48,762 nt of DNA, taken from the NCBI GenBank assembly GCA_049644285.1, contig JBARRP010000043.1, positions 1 to 48,762 of the forward strand, given 5' to 3'. Below are positions 17,005 to 25,798 of this stretch, piece after piece. Source of the DNA: CAVRXT01 sp049644285. GTDB lineage: Bacteria > Acidobacteriota > Terriglobia > Acidiferrales > UBA7541. The position numbers and the translations under genes are program-made. The notes beneath the pieces were generated by a model. It was not told where the DNA came from, searched no databases, and saw nothing but the letters and a program-made list of their open reading frames with translations. Each line of letters begins with the position of its first letter. The stretch's first letter is position 1.

Positions 17005-17763
17005 TTGCTCGAAACCGAAGAGACCTCCCTTCTGGTGGACGCGGGGCTCGGAAAAAAAGAGGTGCTGCGGCGGCTGGCCGCGCTGGACCGGAAAATCGAG
17101 CGGCTTGATGCCATCCTGATCTCCCACGAGCACGCGGACCATTGCACCGGTCTCCCTCAACTCTCAAGGCACTGGAAAGCCCCCGCGTACCTCACTGAGC
17201 TAACTCATCGCGAGATTTTGAAAATCTTGCCTGAAGGCTCCTGCAAGAAAATGGAGCGGGTGGAATACATCCGAGCTGGGGAGAAATTCCGGATCGGCGA
17301 CGTCGAAATCTCACCGTTCGCGATTCCGCATGACGCCGCCGACCCCATCGGTTTCAGCTTTCGCGTGACTGGAGCGAAAGTAGCGATCGTCACCGACCTC
17401 GGCTATCTGCCCGAGCTGGTCAAGCAACACCTGCGCGAGGCCGATTGCCTTATCCTGGAATCCAACCACGACCTCGAGATGCTCAAAGTGGGACCCTACC
17501 CGTGGTACATCAAGCAGCGGGTGATGAGCCGCACCGGACATCTCTCGAATACGGTTGTCAGCGAGTTCCTTGCTGATCCTGAAGTTTTCGATGCCCGGGC
17601 GCGTTATCTTGTCCTGGCGCATCTCTCGGAGCAGAACAACACGCCGGACCTCGCGCGCATCTGCGCCGAAGAAGCACTCGGGCGCCGTCCCTTCGAAGCT
17701 TGCTTCCGTGGTGAGCTAATGATCGCCTCTCAGCGCGTGCCCATCGGCCCGCTCGTCCTTTAG
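17005..17763 (+). CDS. MBL-fold metallo-hydrolase (YycJ-like)
   Basis: A metallo-beta-lactamase-fold protein with HEHADHC as the HxHxDH motif, an AIPHDAADP His, a TDLGYLPE strand, SNHD and the late His in VLAHLSEQNNTP. It resembles WalJ/YycJ-type nucleases. TTG 17005 is the first normal start codon. However, the coding match extends upstream in frame through FRISILASGSFGNST, the family's first beta strand, back to a TGA at 16930 with no ATG, GTG or TTG in between. The true start may be a rare codon in that 24-codon stretch, or a base is wrong there. The 5' gap back to 16691 holds nothing else recognised. Confidence 0.85.
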   Translation: MLETEETSLLVDAGLGKKEVLRRLAALDRKIERLDAILISHEHADHCTGLPQLSRHWKAPAYLTELTHREILKILPEGSCKKMERVEYIRAGEKFRIGDVEISPFAIPHDAADPIGFSFRVTGAKVAIVTDLGYLPELVKQHLREADCLILESNHDLEMLKVGPYPWYIKQRVMSRTGHLSNTVVSEFLADPEVFDARARYLVLAHLSEQNNTPDLARICAEEALGRRPFEACFRGELMIASQRVPIGPLVL

Positions 17764-17980
17764 GCAACACTCTCGGCTCAAAGAGTCGGGTGCCAAACTG
17801 TCCCAATCCCGGCAAGCTTTGCCAGATGGGGCAAACTTGGTGCGAGCCGGCGAGCCTGGAACTGAGCCATCGCGTTCCAGTGACGCGATTTATCTCTCCC
17901 CAGACTGGCATTCCAATTGCCTGGAACGACGCCGTTCGGCTACGGCCGAACGCTGACCTCGATTCGATGAATCTCGATGA

Positions 17981-18553
17981 ATGAGGAAAGTCGCGTTGAA
18001 TCGAATGCGTAAAACAACCCGATTCCGAACTGGAGAGAGCGAAACGCGTCCTGGTTTTCGTGAAACTCTCCATTTTTGCGAGAAAGAATCGGGGAGGGTG
18101 CGCTTTCAGACCGAAGTGGATGGCGACGGCGAAATTCCGGTTGAACGTGCCGCCGGCCTCCTGGCGATGCAATGTCTCGTCCGCAGCCAATTGGCGGATG
18201 ACTACGTGGTGCTCGTGGCGGCGAAAAAAACCGTCCTCGAGCGAATTGCCACTCGCACGAAGGAGCTGCTGGAAGCTGGCCGCGCGCTCGCGGGGCCGGC
18301 GCGATTGAGCGCCCGAGAAAAAGAAGTGCTCGGCGGAATCTTGAACAGCCTGCTCAACAAGCAGATTGCGGCGCGTTTGTGCATCTCCGAGCGAACCGTG
18401 AAATTTCACGTGTCGTCGCTGCTCGCAAAATTTGGGGTGCACAGCCGCGTGGAATTGATGCAGGTAGCCCCGCGTTGTATCTCGGGAGAATCGCTCTCTT
18501 TTCAATCCGCCGAGCAATGTGCGGCGATCCCTGCGCGGCTATTGACCGCATGA
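17981..18553 (+). CDS. LuxR-type HTH transcriptional regulator
   Basis: A 190-aa protein with a C-terminal LuxR/NarL helix-turn-helix (about 107-160): LSAREKEVLGGILNSLLNKQ, IAARLCISERTVKFHVSSLL and KFGVHSRVEL. The N-terminal 100 residues show no receiver or autoinducer domain motif; a PVERAAGLLAMQCLVRSQLA segment is unassigned. It is probably a DNA-binding regulator responding to an unknown signal, possibly through a partner. It starts at ATG 17981 with only a weak ribosome site and stands alone between the MBL gene and purB. Confidence 0.85.
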   Translation: MRKVALNRMRKTTRFRTGESETRPGFRETLHFCEKESGRVRFQTEVDGDGEIPVERAAGLLAMQCLVRSQLADDYVVLVAAKKTVLERIATRTKELLEAGRALAGPARLSAREKEVLGGILNSLLNKQIAARLCISERTVKFHVSSLLAKFGVHSRVELMQVAPRCISGESLSFQSAEQCAAIPARLLTA

Positions 18554-18816
18554 ATCCGTTGGTCATTCGGCTCCCTTCGAAATTGGCTCCTGCACAATTC
18601 AGTCGTTCGGGCCAGACTATCCCCGCTGATCCGCTGATTTCATTGGTCTTACGCCGCATCCTGTAGCCTAGGCCTGCCGTCGCGTTAGGCCATCGAATCG
18701 GGTATCATGGGACAGGGAATTCCCCCGCCGTTCATCGCGAATCGATGGCCCTAGTAGCTAATGGCACGGCGCCCGATTGAGAGATAGGCGCGGCTGAAGC
18801 ATCCGAGGAGAATCGG

Positions 18817-20136
18817 TTGATCCCACGTTACACGCGCGCGGAAATGGGTCGCGTCTGGAGTGAAGAAAATAAATTCCAGAAGTGGCTCGACGTCGAGTTG
18901 GCTGCCACCGAAACACTCGCGGAAGCAGGCGTGGCGCCGCAAGAGGTTGCCGCGATGCTGCGAGAACGAGCGCGCATCGACGTCGCGCGCATCCAGGAGC
19001 ACGAATCGCGCGTGCGGCACGACGTCATCGCCTTCACCATGGCGGTTGGCGAATCGATTGGCGATCCGGCGACCGCCCGGTGGCTGCACTACGGCCTCAC
19101 ATCAAACGACATTGTCGACACGGCACAGGCCTTGGTCGTGCGGGATGCCTCGCAGCTCATTCTTGAAGATCTCGAACGGTATCTTGAAGCGCTCGAGCGC
19201 CGCGCATGGGAATTCAAAGACACGCCAGAAATCGGCCGCACGCACGGAGTTCATGCCGAGCCAATTACATTTGGTCTGAAGATCGCGAACTGGTACGCCG
19301 AGATTCGCCGGGACATTGAGCGTTTCCGCGCGGCGGCGCGGCAGATGCAAGTTGGAAAAATATCCGGCGCGGTCGGAACTTGCGCTCACCTCGGTCCTGA
19401 GATCGAGGAAAAAATCTGCAAGCGGCTGGGTCTCGAAGTCGCGCCGATTACTTCGCAAGTGATCGGCCGCGACCGCCACGCCGAATATGTCGCCACTCTT
19501 GCCATCATCGCCGCATCGCTCGAACGGGTGGCGCTTGAAATCCGTCATCTGCAACGGACGGAGGTGCGCGAAGCCGAGGAGCCGTTCGCGGGGGAGCAGC
19601 GCGGCAGCTCGGCGATGCCGCACAAGCGCAACCCCGTCGGCAGCGAACAGATTTGCGGGCTGGCGCGGGTGGTGCGCGGGAATTCCGTCGCCGCGATGGA
19701 AGATATCGCCCTTTGGCATGAGCGCGATATCTCGCACAGTTCGGTCGAGCGAATCATCCTGCCGGATTCGGCGATTCTCGTGGATTACATGCTCGCGCGG
19801 ATGAGCGACATTGTTGCTAACATGAAAGTTTTCCCGGAACGGATGCGGCGCAATCTGGAGGCTACCAAGGGACTCGTCTTTTCCGGGCAGCTTCTCCAGG
19901 ATCTGGTCGAACACGGCGCGCCCCGCGAGGACGCTTACAAGTGGGTCCAAGGCCACGCCATGGCGGCATGGGAATCCGAGAGCAACTTTCGTGACCGAGT
20001 CGCCGAAGACTCCAATATCCGCAAGTTCCTCGACGGAAAGGCGCTCGAGTACACCTTCGATCTGAAGCGGCAACTAAAAGCCGTGGATGCGATCTTCGCG
20101 CGCGTCTTTGGACGAAAATCTACCGCCGCGCACTAG
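18817..20136 (+). CDS. purB: Adenylosuccinate lyase
   Basis: A 439-aa member of the fumarase/aspartase superfamily. It cleaves SAICAR and adenylosuccinate with release of fumarate in purine synthesis. Motifs include HYGLTSNDIVDTAQ, GRTHGVHAEPITFGLK and the signature GSSAMPHKRNPVGSEQICG around residues 264-282. IPRYTRAEMGRVWSEENKFQ is the usual N-terminus. The start is TTG at 18817 with GAGGAG about 7 nt upstream. The 263-base gap before it shows no gene. Confidence 0.97.
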   Translation: MIPRYTRAEMGRVWSEENKFQKWLDVELAATETLAEAGVAPQEVAAMLRERARIDVARIQEHESRVRHDVIAFTMAVGESIGDPATARWLHYGLTSNDIVDTAQALVVRDASQLILEDLERYLEALERRAWEFKDTPEIGRTHGVHAEPITFGLKIANWYAEIRRDIERFRAAARQMQVGKISGAVGTCAHLGPEIEEKICKRLGLEVAPITSQVIGRDRHAEYVATLAIIAASLERVALEIRHLQRTEVREAEEPFAGEQRGSSAMPHKRNPVGSEQICGLARVVRGNSVAAMEDIALWHERDISHSSVERIILPDSAILVDYMLARMSDIVANMKVFPERMRRNLEATKGLVFSGQLLQDLVEHGAPREDAYKWVQGHAMAAWESESNFRDRVAEDSNIRKFLDGKALEYTFDLKRQLKAVDAIFARVFGRKSTAAH

Positions 20137-20179
20137 CGGCGGTGAGTCTACCAACCGGCTTGAGGGAATAAGTCTTTAA

Positions 20180-20207
20180 CCACAGAGGTCACAGAGGACG
20201 CCGAGAA
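20180..20207. repeat. Degenerate 9-bp tandem repeat (CACAGAG type)
   Basis: Between the convergent purB and efp genes lie CACAGAGGT, CACAGAGGA and the decayed CGCCGAGAA in tandem, preceded by TTTAAC. Similar CACAGAGG-type intergenic repeats are, from memory, widespread in Acidobacteriota and related genomes. Only this copy is seen in the window. Confidence 0.5.
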
Positions 20208-20223
20208 CATCAAAAGTGTGCGG

Positions 20224-20784
20224 TCATTGCACGCGCTGGATGTAGCGGCCTTCGGAAGTGTCCACTTTCACTTTGTCGCCGTTGCCGACGAAAGGGGGAA
20301 CGTTGATCACCAGTCCTGTTTCGAGCTTCGCCGGCTTCATCACCGCGCTGGCCGTGGCTTTCTGAATACTTGGCTCGGTATCGACAACCGTTAGGTCCAC
20401 GGTGTCCGGCAGCAGGACGCCGATCGCTTTGCCGCCGTGAAATTCAAGCTTCACCGGCAGATTGGCAATCAGATAGTCCACCGCGTCGCCGAGGATGTCT
20501 TTCTGAAGCGCCATCTGTTCGTAGGTCTGCGTGTTCATGAAGTGATGGCCTTCCGCGTCGCTGTAAAGATATTCGTATTCGACCTCATCCAGGATCGCTC
20601 GTTCGACGAATTCTTCCGCCCGGAAGCGATAGTCCACGATGGCGCCCGTGCGCAGGTTGCGCATCTTTGTCTGCATCGAACCACGCTTGTTTCCCGGAGT
20701 GCGATGGTCCACGCTGAAGATCGAATAGAGATCGCCCTCGTGCTGAATGATCATCCCCGGGCGCAGTTGGGTCGCTTTCACCAT
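20224..20784 (-). CDS. efp: Elongation factor P
   Basis: A 186-aa EF-P with its three beta-barrel domains: ATQLRPGMIIQHEGDLYSIF, the middle HHFMNTQTYEQM, and the C-terminal GDKVKVDTSEGRYIQRVQ. It rescues ribosomes stalled at polyproline. The tip loop is TPGNKRGS. Aligned without gaps to E. coli EF-P, the position of the modified Lys34 is Asn32 here. The ATG at 20784 follows CAGGAG. A clear promoter lies about 105 nt upstream (20897-20926). It is transcribed towards purB. Confidence 0.97.
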   Translation of the reverse strand: MVKATQLRPGMIIQHEGDLYSIFSVDHRTPGNKRGSMQTKMRNLRTGAIVDYRFRAEEFVERAILDEVEYEYLYSDAEGHHFMNTQTYEQMALQKDILGDAVDYLIANLPVKLEFHGGKAIGVLLPDTVDLTVVDTEPSIQKATASAVMKPAKLETGLVINVPPFVGNGDKVKVDTSEGRYIQRVQ

Positions 20785-20896
20785 GACGTGCTCCTGGTTC
20801 TTCTCTTCGGATTTCTGCCGCAGGCGGCCAATCGGGGCACGCAGCTCAACTGCAGGAGCCCTGCTCGGCGCGGATTTTCATCAAGCCGAAACGACG

Positions 20897-20926
20897 ATTA
20901 TAGCGGCGGGATGCGAAGCCGGTCAA
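20897..20926 (-). promoter_or_regulatory. Sigma-70 promoter of efp
   Basis: On the minus strand TTGACC (20921-20926) is followed by 18 bp and a perfect TATAAT (20897-20902). Transcription would start near 20890, leaving a leader of about 105 nt before the efp ATG. Confidence 0.75.
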
Positions 20927-21018
20927 TCGGCGCGTGGCGGACTGGCTCTTGGCGTGCGGCGAAGAATCTCGCCTCTTGCGCGGCCGCCACTCTTCTATTG
21001 GCTCGCGCTTCCTGCTTT

Positions 21019-21480
21019 CTACGTTTGGCTTGCACGGCCTTCGGCCATAAGCTTCTCGATCTCCTCAACCGAACGCGGGAGCCGAGCCGTTAGCAGTTGA
21101 TATCCGTCTTTTGTAATCAGCACATCATCCTGGATGCGAACCCCGAGATTTTCCTCGGGAATGTAAATCCCCGGCTCGACAGTGATCACCATGCCGGCCT
21201 CAAGCGGCTTTTTGCGGTCGCTGGGGTCGTGGACATTCAGGCCGAGATGATGACTCACGCTGTGAATGAAATATTGGCCGAGCGGGCGTCCTTCAGAGGC
21301 GTCTTCCTGCCCCGTATAGCCGAAGATCACAATCGGTCCATCGGCCATCGCCTGCAGCTTCGCTCGCCGCCCCTCGTATTCCGCATTCGGCTGCCGAAAC
21401 CTTGCCTGGGCTGGCACTGTCACAAAAGCCATCGCCGCCAACAAGGCCGCCATGCAAGATCCGATTCTCCTCTGTTTCAT
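21019..21480 (-). pseudogene. Internally deleted aminopeptidase P (M24) with signal peptide
   Basis: The 153-aa frame begins with a signal peptide (SCMAALLAAMAFVTVPAQA) and the start of an exported aminopeptidase P (EYEGRRAKLQAMADGPIVIF, GYTGQEDASE). It then jumps at about residue 63 (near 21290) straight into the C-terminal M24 core: SHHLGLNVHDPSDRKKPLEA, MVITVEPGIYIP, RIQDDVLITKDGYQLL. About 300 residues are missing, including the two metal-binding Asp residues, and the last metal Glu (usually RIEDD) is Gln. The reading frame is nevertheless intact and still encodes an exported protein. Peptidase activity is not expected. Confidence 0.8.
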
Positions 21481-21599
21481 TTGCTGGGCCTTTCTATTTG
21501 AACTGGTCGTGCGGAGCGCGGAATGTCATTACTACGGATGGGGAGGGCTTTGCCAGCTTCGCCCGGTATGGGTTCATCGCAGTCGTGGGTGAGACGATT

Positions 21600-23231
21600 C
21601 TAGAATCCTGGGGCGCCTGTGGCAGCAGGGCGAATTTCGCGGGTTTCGACGCCGAAGCGGAGCCGCTCGAAGTACACTTGCGCGAGGGACATCAGGCCGG
21701 TGTAGAGATAGCCCCAGACGAAAAGGAGCAGGAACGGCAAGGTGGCGTAATTCTCATTCTGAATCGTATAAAAGACGGTGGCGAGGAAATACAGCCCGAG
21801 AGCCACTTCGGCGAAAGGCATCAAGCCGGAGCGCTTCCGATACTTCTTCTGCGACCAATTGCTCCCGCTTTGGCCCTCGATGCGGTATTTCGGCGTGCGC
21901 GTGAATTCTGTTTGCACGCCCAAAAGCGCCTCGAGCACGCCGAGCGCGTTCTTCACTGACAGCCCAATTCCTACCGCCATCACGAACGGCAGATAGAGGA
22001 ACGTGCGCTTCCACGTCTTCGGATAAAGGACGCGCTCGGAAACGAGATAAAAGCTGGAAATCGAGCAGGTCGATGCCAGAAACAGCGGTAAATCAATGAC
22101 CAGCACCTGGAACCAGCCCTGATAAAACCGCACCACCATCGCGGGCAGAAGAATGATCGACAGAAACACCATCAGCGGATAGCTGATGTTCGCTGTCAGG
22201 TGGAAGAAGGACTCCACCTTGATCGCCGCAGGAAGATCCGAGCGTAACACGCGCGGCAGAATCTTCTTCGCGGTCTGCATCAGGCCCTTGGCCCAGCGCG
22301 CTTGCTGCGACTTGAAAGCGTTCATTTCCACCGGCAGCTCCGACGGGCAATCGATATCCGGGAGATAGAGGAACTGCCAGCCGCGAAGCTGCGCGCGATA
22401 GGAGAGATCGGTATCTTCGGTGAGCGTATCGTGCTCCCATCCTCCCGCATCAGCGATCGCCGAACGCCGCCACACTCCCGCCGTGCCATTGAAGTTGAAG
22501 AAAAGCCCGCTCCGATGGCGCGCCGTGTGCTCAATTACGAAGTGTCCATCGAGCAGGATCGCTTCGACCTCGGTTAGCGCCGAATAGTTGCGGTTGATAT
22601 AGCTCCAGCGCGTCTGCACCATGCCAAGCTGCGGGTCGGCGAAGTACGGAATCGTGCGGCGCAGGAAGTCCGGAAACGGGAGAAAATCGGCGTCGAAAAT
22701 GGCGATGAATTCACCCTTCGCGGATTTCAGCCCCTCTTGGAGGGCTCCGGCCTTGAACCCTTCGCGGTTCGAGCGATGGTGGTAGGTGATGGACAGGCCG
22801 AGGCTCTGGTGCCGCTCGACGCAATTGCGCGCGATTTCTTGTGTCTCATCGGTCGAGTCATCCAGGACCTGAATTTCGATTTTGTCGCGCGGATAGTCAA
22901 ATTGCGCCACCGTCTCGATCAAGCGCTCGATGACGTAGCGCTCGTTGTAGATGGGGAGCTGTATGGTAACCTTGGGCCACTCCGCCGGCTCCGGCGGCGC
23001 TTCAGGAACACGATGCCGATATTGGAAGTAAGTATAGACAAGTACGTAGCGGTGGATACCATACGCCGCGAGGATCACGAGCACGATGAAGTACGGCAGC
23101 ATAATGGCGAGATCGAAGGCATTCGGCTTATAGACACCAGTGAAGCTAGCGTCAGTGAGCTTCCGCCAGTATTGGGTCAGCGGATTTCCGTTTACGCTGA
23201 CCAGTGCTGCAAGTTGGTACAGCCAGACCAA
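21600..23231 (-). CDS. Membrane glycosyltransferase family 2 (cellulose-synthase-like)
   Basis: A 543-aa processive-type GT2 enzyme. One or two N-terminal helices (LPYFIVLVILAAYGIHRYVL) precede the cytoplasmic catalytic domain with VTIQLPIYNE, LDDSTDETQEIA, the metal-binding FDADF, TEDTDLSYRAQLRGW and QQARWAKG (QxxRW). At least four more helices follow, including ISYPLMVFLSIILLPAMVV. It should polymerise or transfer a sugar from a nucleotide donor across the membrane; CslA-type mannan/glucan synthases are the closest general match. The start is TTG 23231 with AGGAGG upstream. It is divergent from, and only 17 bp from, the next glycosyltransferase gene. Confidence 0.9.
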   Translation of the reverse strand: MVWLYQLAALVSVNGNPLTQYWRKLTDASFTGVYKPNAFDLAIMLPYFIVLVILAAYGIHRYVLVYTYFQYRHRVPEAPPEPAEWPKVTIQLPIYNERYVIERLIETVAQFDYPRDKIEIQVLDDSTDETQEIARNCVERHQSLGLSITYHHRSNREGFKAGALQEGLKSAKGEFIAIFDADFLPFPDFLRRTIPYFADPQLGMVQTRWSYINRNYSALTEVEAILLDGHFVIEHTARHRSGLFFNFNGTAGVWRRSAIADAGGWEHDTLTEDTDLSYRAQLRGWQFLYLPDIDCPSELPVEMNAFKSQQARWAKGLMQTAKKILPRVLRSDLPAAIKVESFFHLTANISYPLMVFLSIILLPAMVVRFYQGWFQVLVIDLPLFLASTCSISSFYLVSERVLYPKTWKRTFLYLPFVMAVGIGLSVKNALGVLEALLGVQTEFTRTPKYRIEGQSGSNWSQKKYRKRSGLMPFAEVALGLYFLATVFYTIQNENYATLPFLLLFVWGYLYTGLMSLAQVYFERLRFGVETREIRPAATGAPGF

Positions 23232-23248
23232 AACGTTCCTACCTCCTC

Positions 23249-24577
23249 ATGCTGACAAACGGGAGTGTTCACGCGCGACGAACGCCCTCGCAGGTCATCA
23301 CCGCACTGCTCGGCGGCTTTCTTCTCGAGCTCTCCTTTTTTTTGATGCGCCGACTGGGAAACTTGGAACTCTACGTCGTCGAATTCATCACCGCGGCCCT
23401 GGCCGCCGGAATCGTCTATTTTATCTGCGTGTATCTGTTCGAGCACGCGCGCGACAGTCGCGCCGGCCTCTGGCTCATCCTCGCCGCAGCCGTCCTTTTC
23501 CGGGTCACTCTGTTGTCGCTCGCGCCGACGCTGTCCGAGGACCTTTATCGCTACCGCTGGGACGGTCGCATCCAACTGGCAGGCTGGAATCCGTATGCCT
23601 TGAGACCGGACGACCCGCGGCTCCGTTCGCTGCACAAGCCGCGAGAGAGCCACTTCCCGGGCAGCGATATCCCAAGCATTTATCCGCCCCTCGCAGAACT
23701 CAGTTTTCGCGCCGCCGCACGCCTCTTACCATCCCCGCGCGCCTTCAAGCTTCCGATAGCGGCTGCCGACCTCGCGGTGCTCTTTCTCCTGGCGGCCTGG
23801 CTGCGCCGAACCGGAGGGCGGAATTACCAGCTCGCCGTCTACGCATGGAATCCGCTGGTGGTCGTCGAATTCGCCGGGAGCGGCCACTCCGAGGCGCTCA
23901 CCTTGGCAGCACTCGTTGCCGCCTACGTGATTATACGGTCACGCCCGACTCTGTCAACGCTTGGGTTGGCCGCGGCGGCCCTGCTCAAGTCGTTTCCGGT
24001 GATGCTCTTCCCGGCGTGGCTCCGGCGGAATGGCTGGCCCGCGTCGAGGCGCTCCTGGGGTGACACATTCGCTGCCGCAGCGCTCGCCGCTGCGTGTTTC
24101 TGGCCGTACCGCTCAGCGTTGGGGCAGATCCACCAGACGATGTCGTATTACGAGTCTCGCTGGCAGAACAATAATGCGAGCCTCTATGCCATTCTTGCGG
24201 CATTTAGCGGCTCTCACGAATTGGCGGCTGGGATTGGCGTGGGCGTTGCGGTGGGGTTGGCGCTGTGGGCTGCGTGGCGGAAGATGGACCCGACTCGCGC
24301 CGCTTACCTGATCATTGGCGCGATCTTGATGTTCACGCCGAATGCCTATTCGTGGTATTTCACGTGGATCATTCCGTTTCTGTGCTTCTTTCCGAACCCC
24401 GCTTGGCTGCTTCTGACAATCCTGCAGTTCCTTTCATACGAGGTCCTGATCAACTATCAGGCTTTCGGTCAATTTCAGTTCAATCCCAAGTATGTCTTTC
24501 TCACCTATGCGCCGTTCTACGCCTTGCTTCTCGGCGAATTCTTCTCGAGGAAGACCCTTCCACCAATCCATAGATAG
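23249..24577 (+). CDS. Polytopic GT-C glycosyltransferase (GT87/DUF2029-like)
   Basis: A protein of about 442 aa with roughly ten membrane helices. The large first loop after helix 2-3 carries SEDLYRYRWDGRIQ followed by GWNPYALRPDDP, the acidic catalytic motif of polyprenyl-phosphate-sugar-dependent mannosyltransferases. IYPPLAELSF and NPLVVVEFAGSGHSE are further family marks. It probably transfers a sugar from a lipid-linked donor to a periplasmic acceptor. ATG 23249 is used, though it lacks a purine-rich site; a GTG at 23204 would overlap the divergent GT2 start. The pair may make one envelope polysaccharide. Confidence 0.85.
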   Translation: MLTNGSVHARRTPSQVITALLGGFLLELSFFLMRRLGNLELYVVEFITAALAAGIVYFICVYLFEHARDSRAGLWLILAAAVLFRVTLLSLAPTLSEDLYRYRWDGRIQLAGWNPYALRPDDPRLRSLHKPRESHFPGSDIPSIYPPLAELSFRAAARLLPSPRAFKLPIAAADLAVLFLLAAWLRRTGGRNYQLAVYAWNPLVVVEFAGSGHSEALTLAALVAAYVIIRSRPTLSTLGLAAAALLKSFPVMLFPAWLRRNGWPASRRSWGDTFAAAALAAACFWPYRSALGQIHQTMSYYESRWQNNNASLYAILAAFSGSHELAAGIGVGVAVGLALWAAWRKMDPTRAAYLIIGAILMFTPNAYSWYFTWIIPFLCFFPNPAWLLLTILQFLSYEVLINYQAFGQFQFNPKYVFLTYAPFYALLLGEFFSRKTLPPIHR

Positions 24578-24649
24578 GACCAACAGGGATTCTCACGGGG
24601 TCCGGTACAGCCGGCGACGACGCGGCTGCCCAGTCTGAAAGCAATGGAG

Positions 24650-24895
24650 CTAGCGGCCGATCAGGGAGCGCAGCGATCGCTGGAAGATCCAGATGAATGG
24701 ACCGCTAGGCAGGCCGAATGAGAGGCCGGCTTCCCCGCTGAAGCCGGGGTTGGCGCTCGTCGGCGACCCCCACATCAGGAAACCCCACAGGGCATAGCCG
24801 ACAAGGCAGCACGCAAAAACTTCTCGAACGATGCGGCACCAGCCTTCTGCGCGCAGCAGGGCAGGATGCACTTGGCCTGCGTAATTTTCGCGCAC
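24650..24895 (-). CDS. Small membrane protein, unrecognised
   Basis: An 81-aa frame with a good start: AAAGGAG four bases before GTG 24895. One clear hydrophobic helix (EVFACCLVGYALWGFLMWG) and a weaker second one (LSFGLPSGPFIWIF) suggest a membrane protein. It follows the coiled-coil anchor gene by 58 nt on the same strand, so the two may be cotranscribed. No family is recognised. Confidence 0.5.
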   Translation of the reverse strand: MRENYAGQVHPALLRAEGWCRIVREVFACCLVGYALWGFLMWGSPTSANPGFSGEAGLSFGLPSGPFIWIFQRSLRSLIGR

Positions 24896-24953
24896 TGTAC
24901 TCCTTTAACAGATCTCCGCGCGCGAAGCGGACTTAGAAAAGGCCTCATCCTCC

Positions 24954-25631
24954 TCAATTGTCAGCGAGTCTTGGGACGCGGTTCTGGCAGGCGCGCTCTA
25001 CTTTCAGGAGCTGACTCAGGCGCTCCTTGTCTGCCGCATTCTCCTTCTGGAGCAATTCGAGAGACCCTTGCGCGGCATTGAGTTCCAGGAAGTCCTGGCG
25101 CAGTTGCTCGGTCAGATCCTTCACCTGCTGCAACGCGTGGTCCCGGTCGCCGCTTGAGGTCGCCACCTGCTGTTTCCAGAGTGCTACGTCCCACTGGATC
25201 TGCTCGAGTTCCCGCCGGGTAACGGAAAGTTCCGCCTGGGCCGCCTGCAGTTTCTGCGTGGCGAGTGCAAGCGCCTCGTTGTTCAGCTTCGCTTGCTCAT
25301 CGAAAACACTCGCCGGCACGGACAGTGAATCGGAGGCCACGGGCATTGTGGGCGACCCAGGGGTTGTTGAATCTGCCGGAGCTGTAGCGATTGCGGGAGT
25401 GGCCGCGATTGGCGGACTGATAGGCGTCCCCGGGGTGTCGGTCGTCACTGCCGGTGGCGGATCCACCGGCAAGGTTGCCGCGGAGGCAGACGACGGAGAC
25501 CACGATACCACCTGGTATTTCCATCCGAGGAACGTCAACGCCCCGAGTAGAATCAGCAGAAGACTTAAAAGAAACACCCGCTGAGGGGTGGAGTCATTGT
25601 CCCGTCTTGTAAACTCCTGAAACATTCTCAT
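24954..25631 (-). CDS. Membrane-anchored coiled-coil protein, unrecognised
   Basis: A 225-aa protein with a short cytoplasmic start (MRMFQEFTRRDND), one membrane helix (VFLLSLLLILLGALTFLGW), a long Pro/Thr/Ala-rich linker (about 55-115), and a C-terminal coiled coil from about residue 120 (EQAKLNNEALALATQKLQAA, then QQVKDLTEQLRQDF). The topology puts the coiled coil in the periplasm. ATG 25631 follows AGGTGA at 5 nt; earlier in-frame starts are not needed. No known family is recognised. The layout resembles envelope spacer or scaffold proteins. Confidence 0.75.
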   Translation of the reverse strand: MRMFQEFTRRDNDSTPQRVFLLSLLLILLGALTFLGWKYQVVSWSPSSASAATLPVDPPPAVTTDTPGTPISPPIAATPAIATAPADSTTPGSPTMPVASDSLSVPASVFDEQAKLNNEALALATQKLQAAQAELSVTRRELEQIQWDVALWKQQVATSSGDRDHALQQVKDLTEQLRQDFLELNAAQGSLELLQKENAADKERLSQLLKVERACQNRVPRLADN

Positions 25632-25798
25632 TGGGTCACCTGAAGAATTCCCGCCTGCACGGGCACTCGCGAGATGGGAATTGGCAGCCAACCTAGCGCC
25701 GAGCGCCGAGAAGTGTCAATCCGCAGTTGTACGGTACTGGGCAACCTACGTAGGTGCCCTGAATGTTGGGCGGCCGCTGTTTGTGTCGGCGAGGAAAC

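Noticed and set aside
17558..18517. A 319-codon minus-strand frame across the MBL and LuxR genes
   Set aside because: It runs antisense over two well-supported genes and has no domain motif.
23140..24063. A 307-codon frame overlapping the GT87-like gene in another frame
   Set aside because: Arg/Pro/Ala-rich with no membrane helices; the overlapping frame has a clear GT-C pattern.
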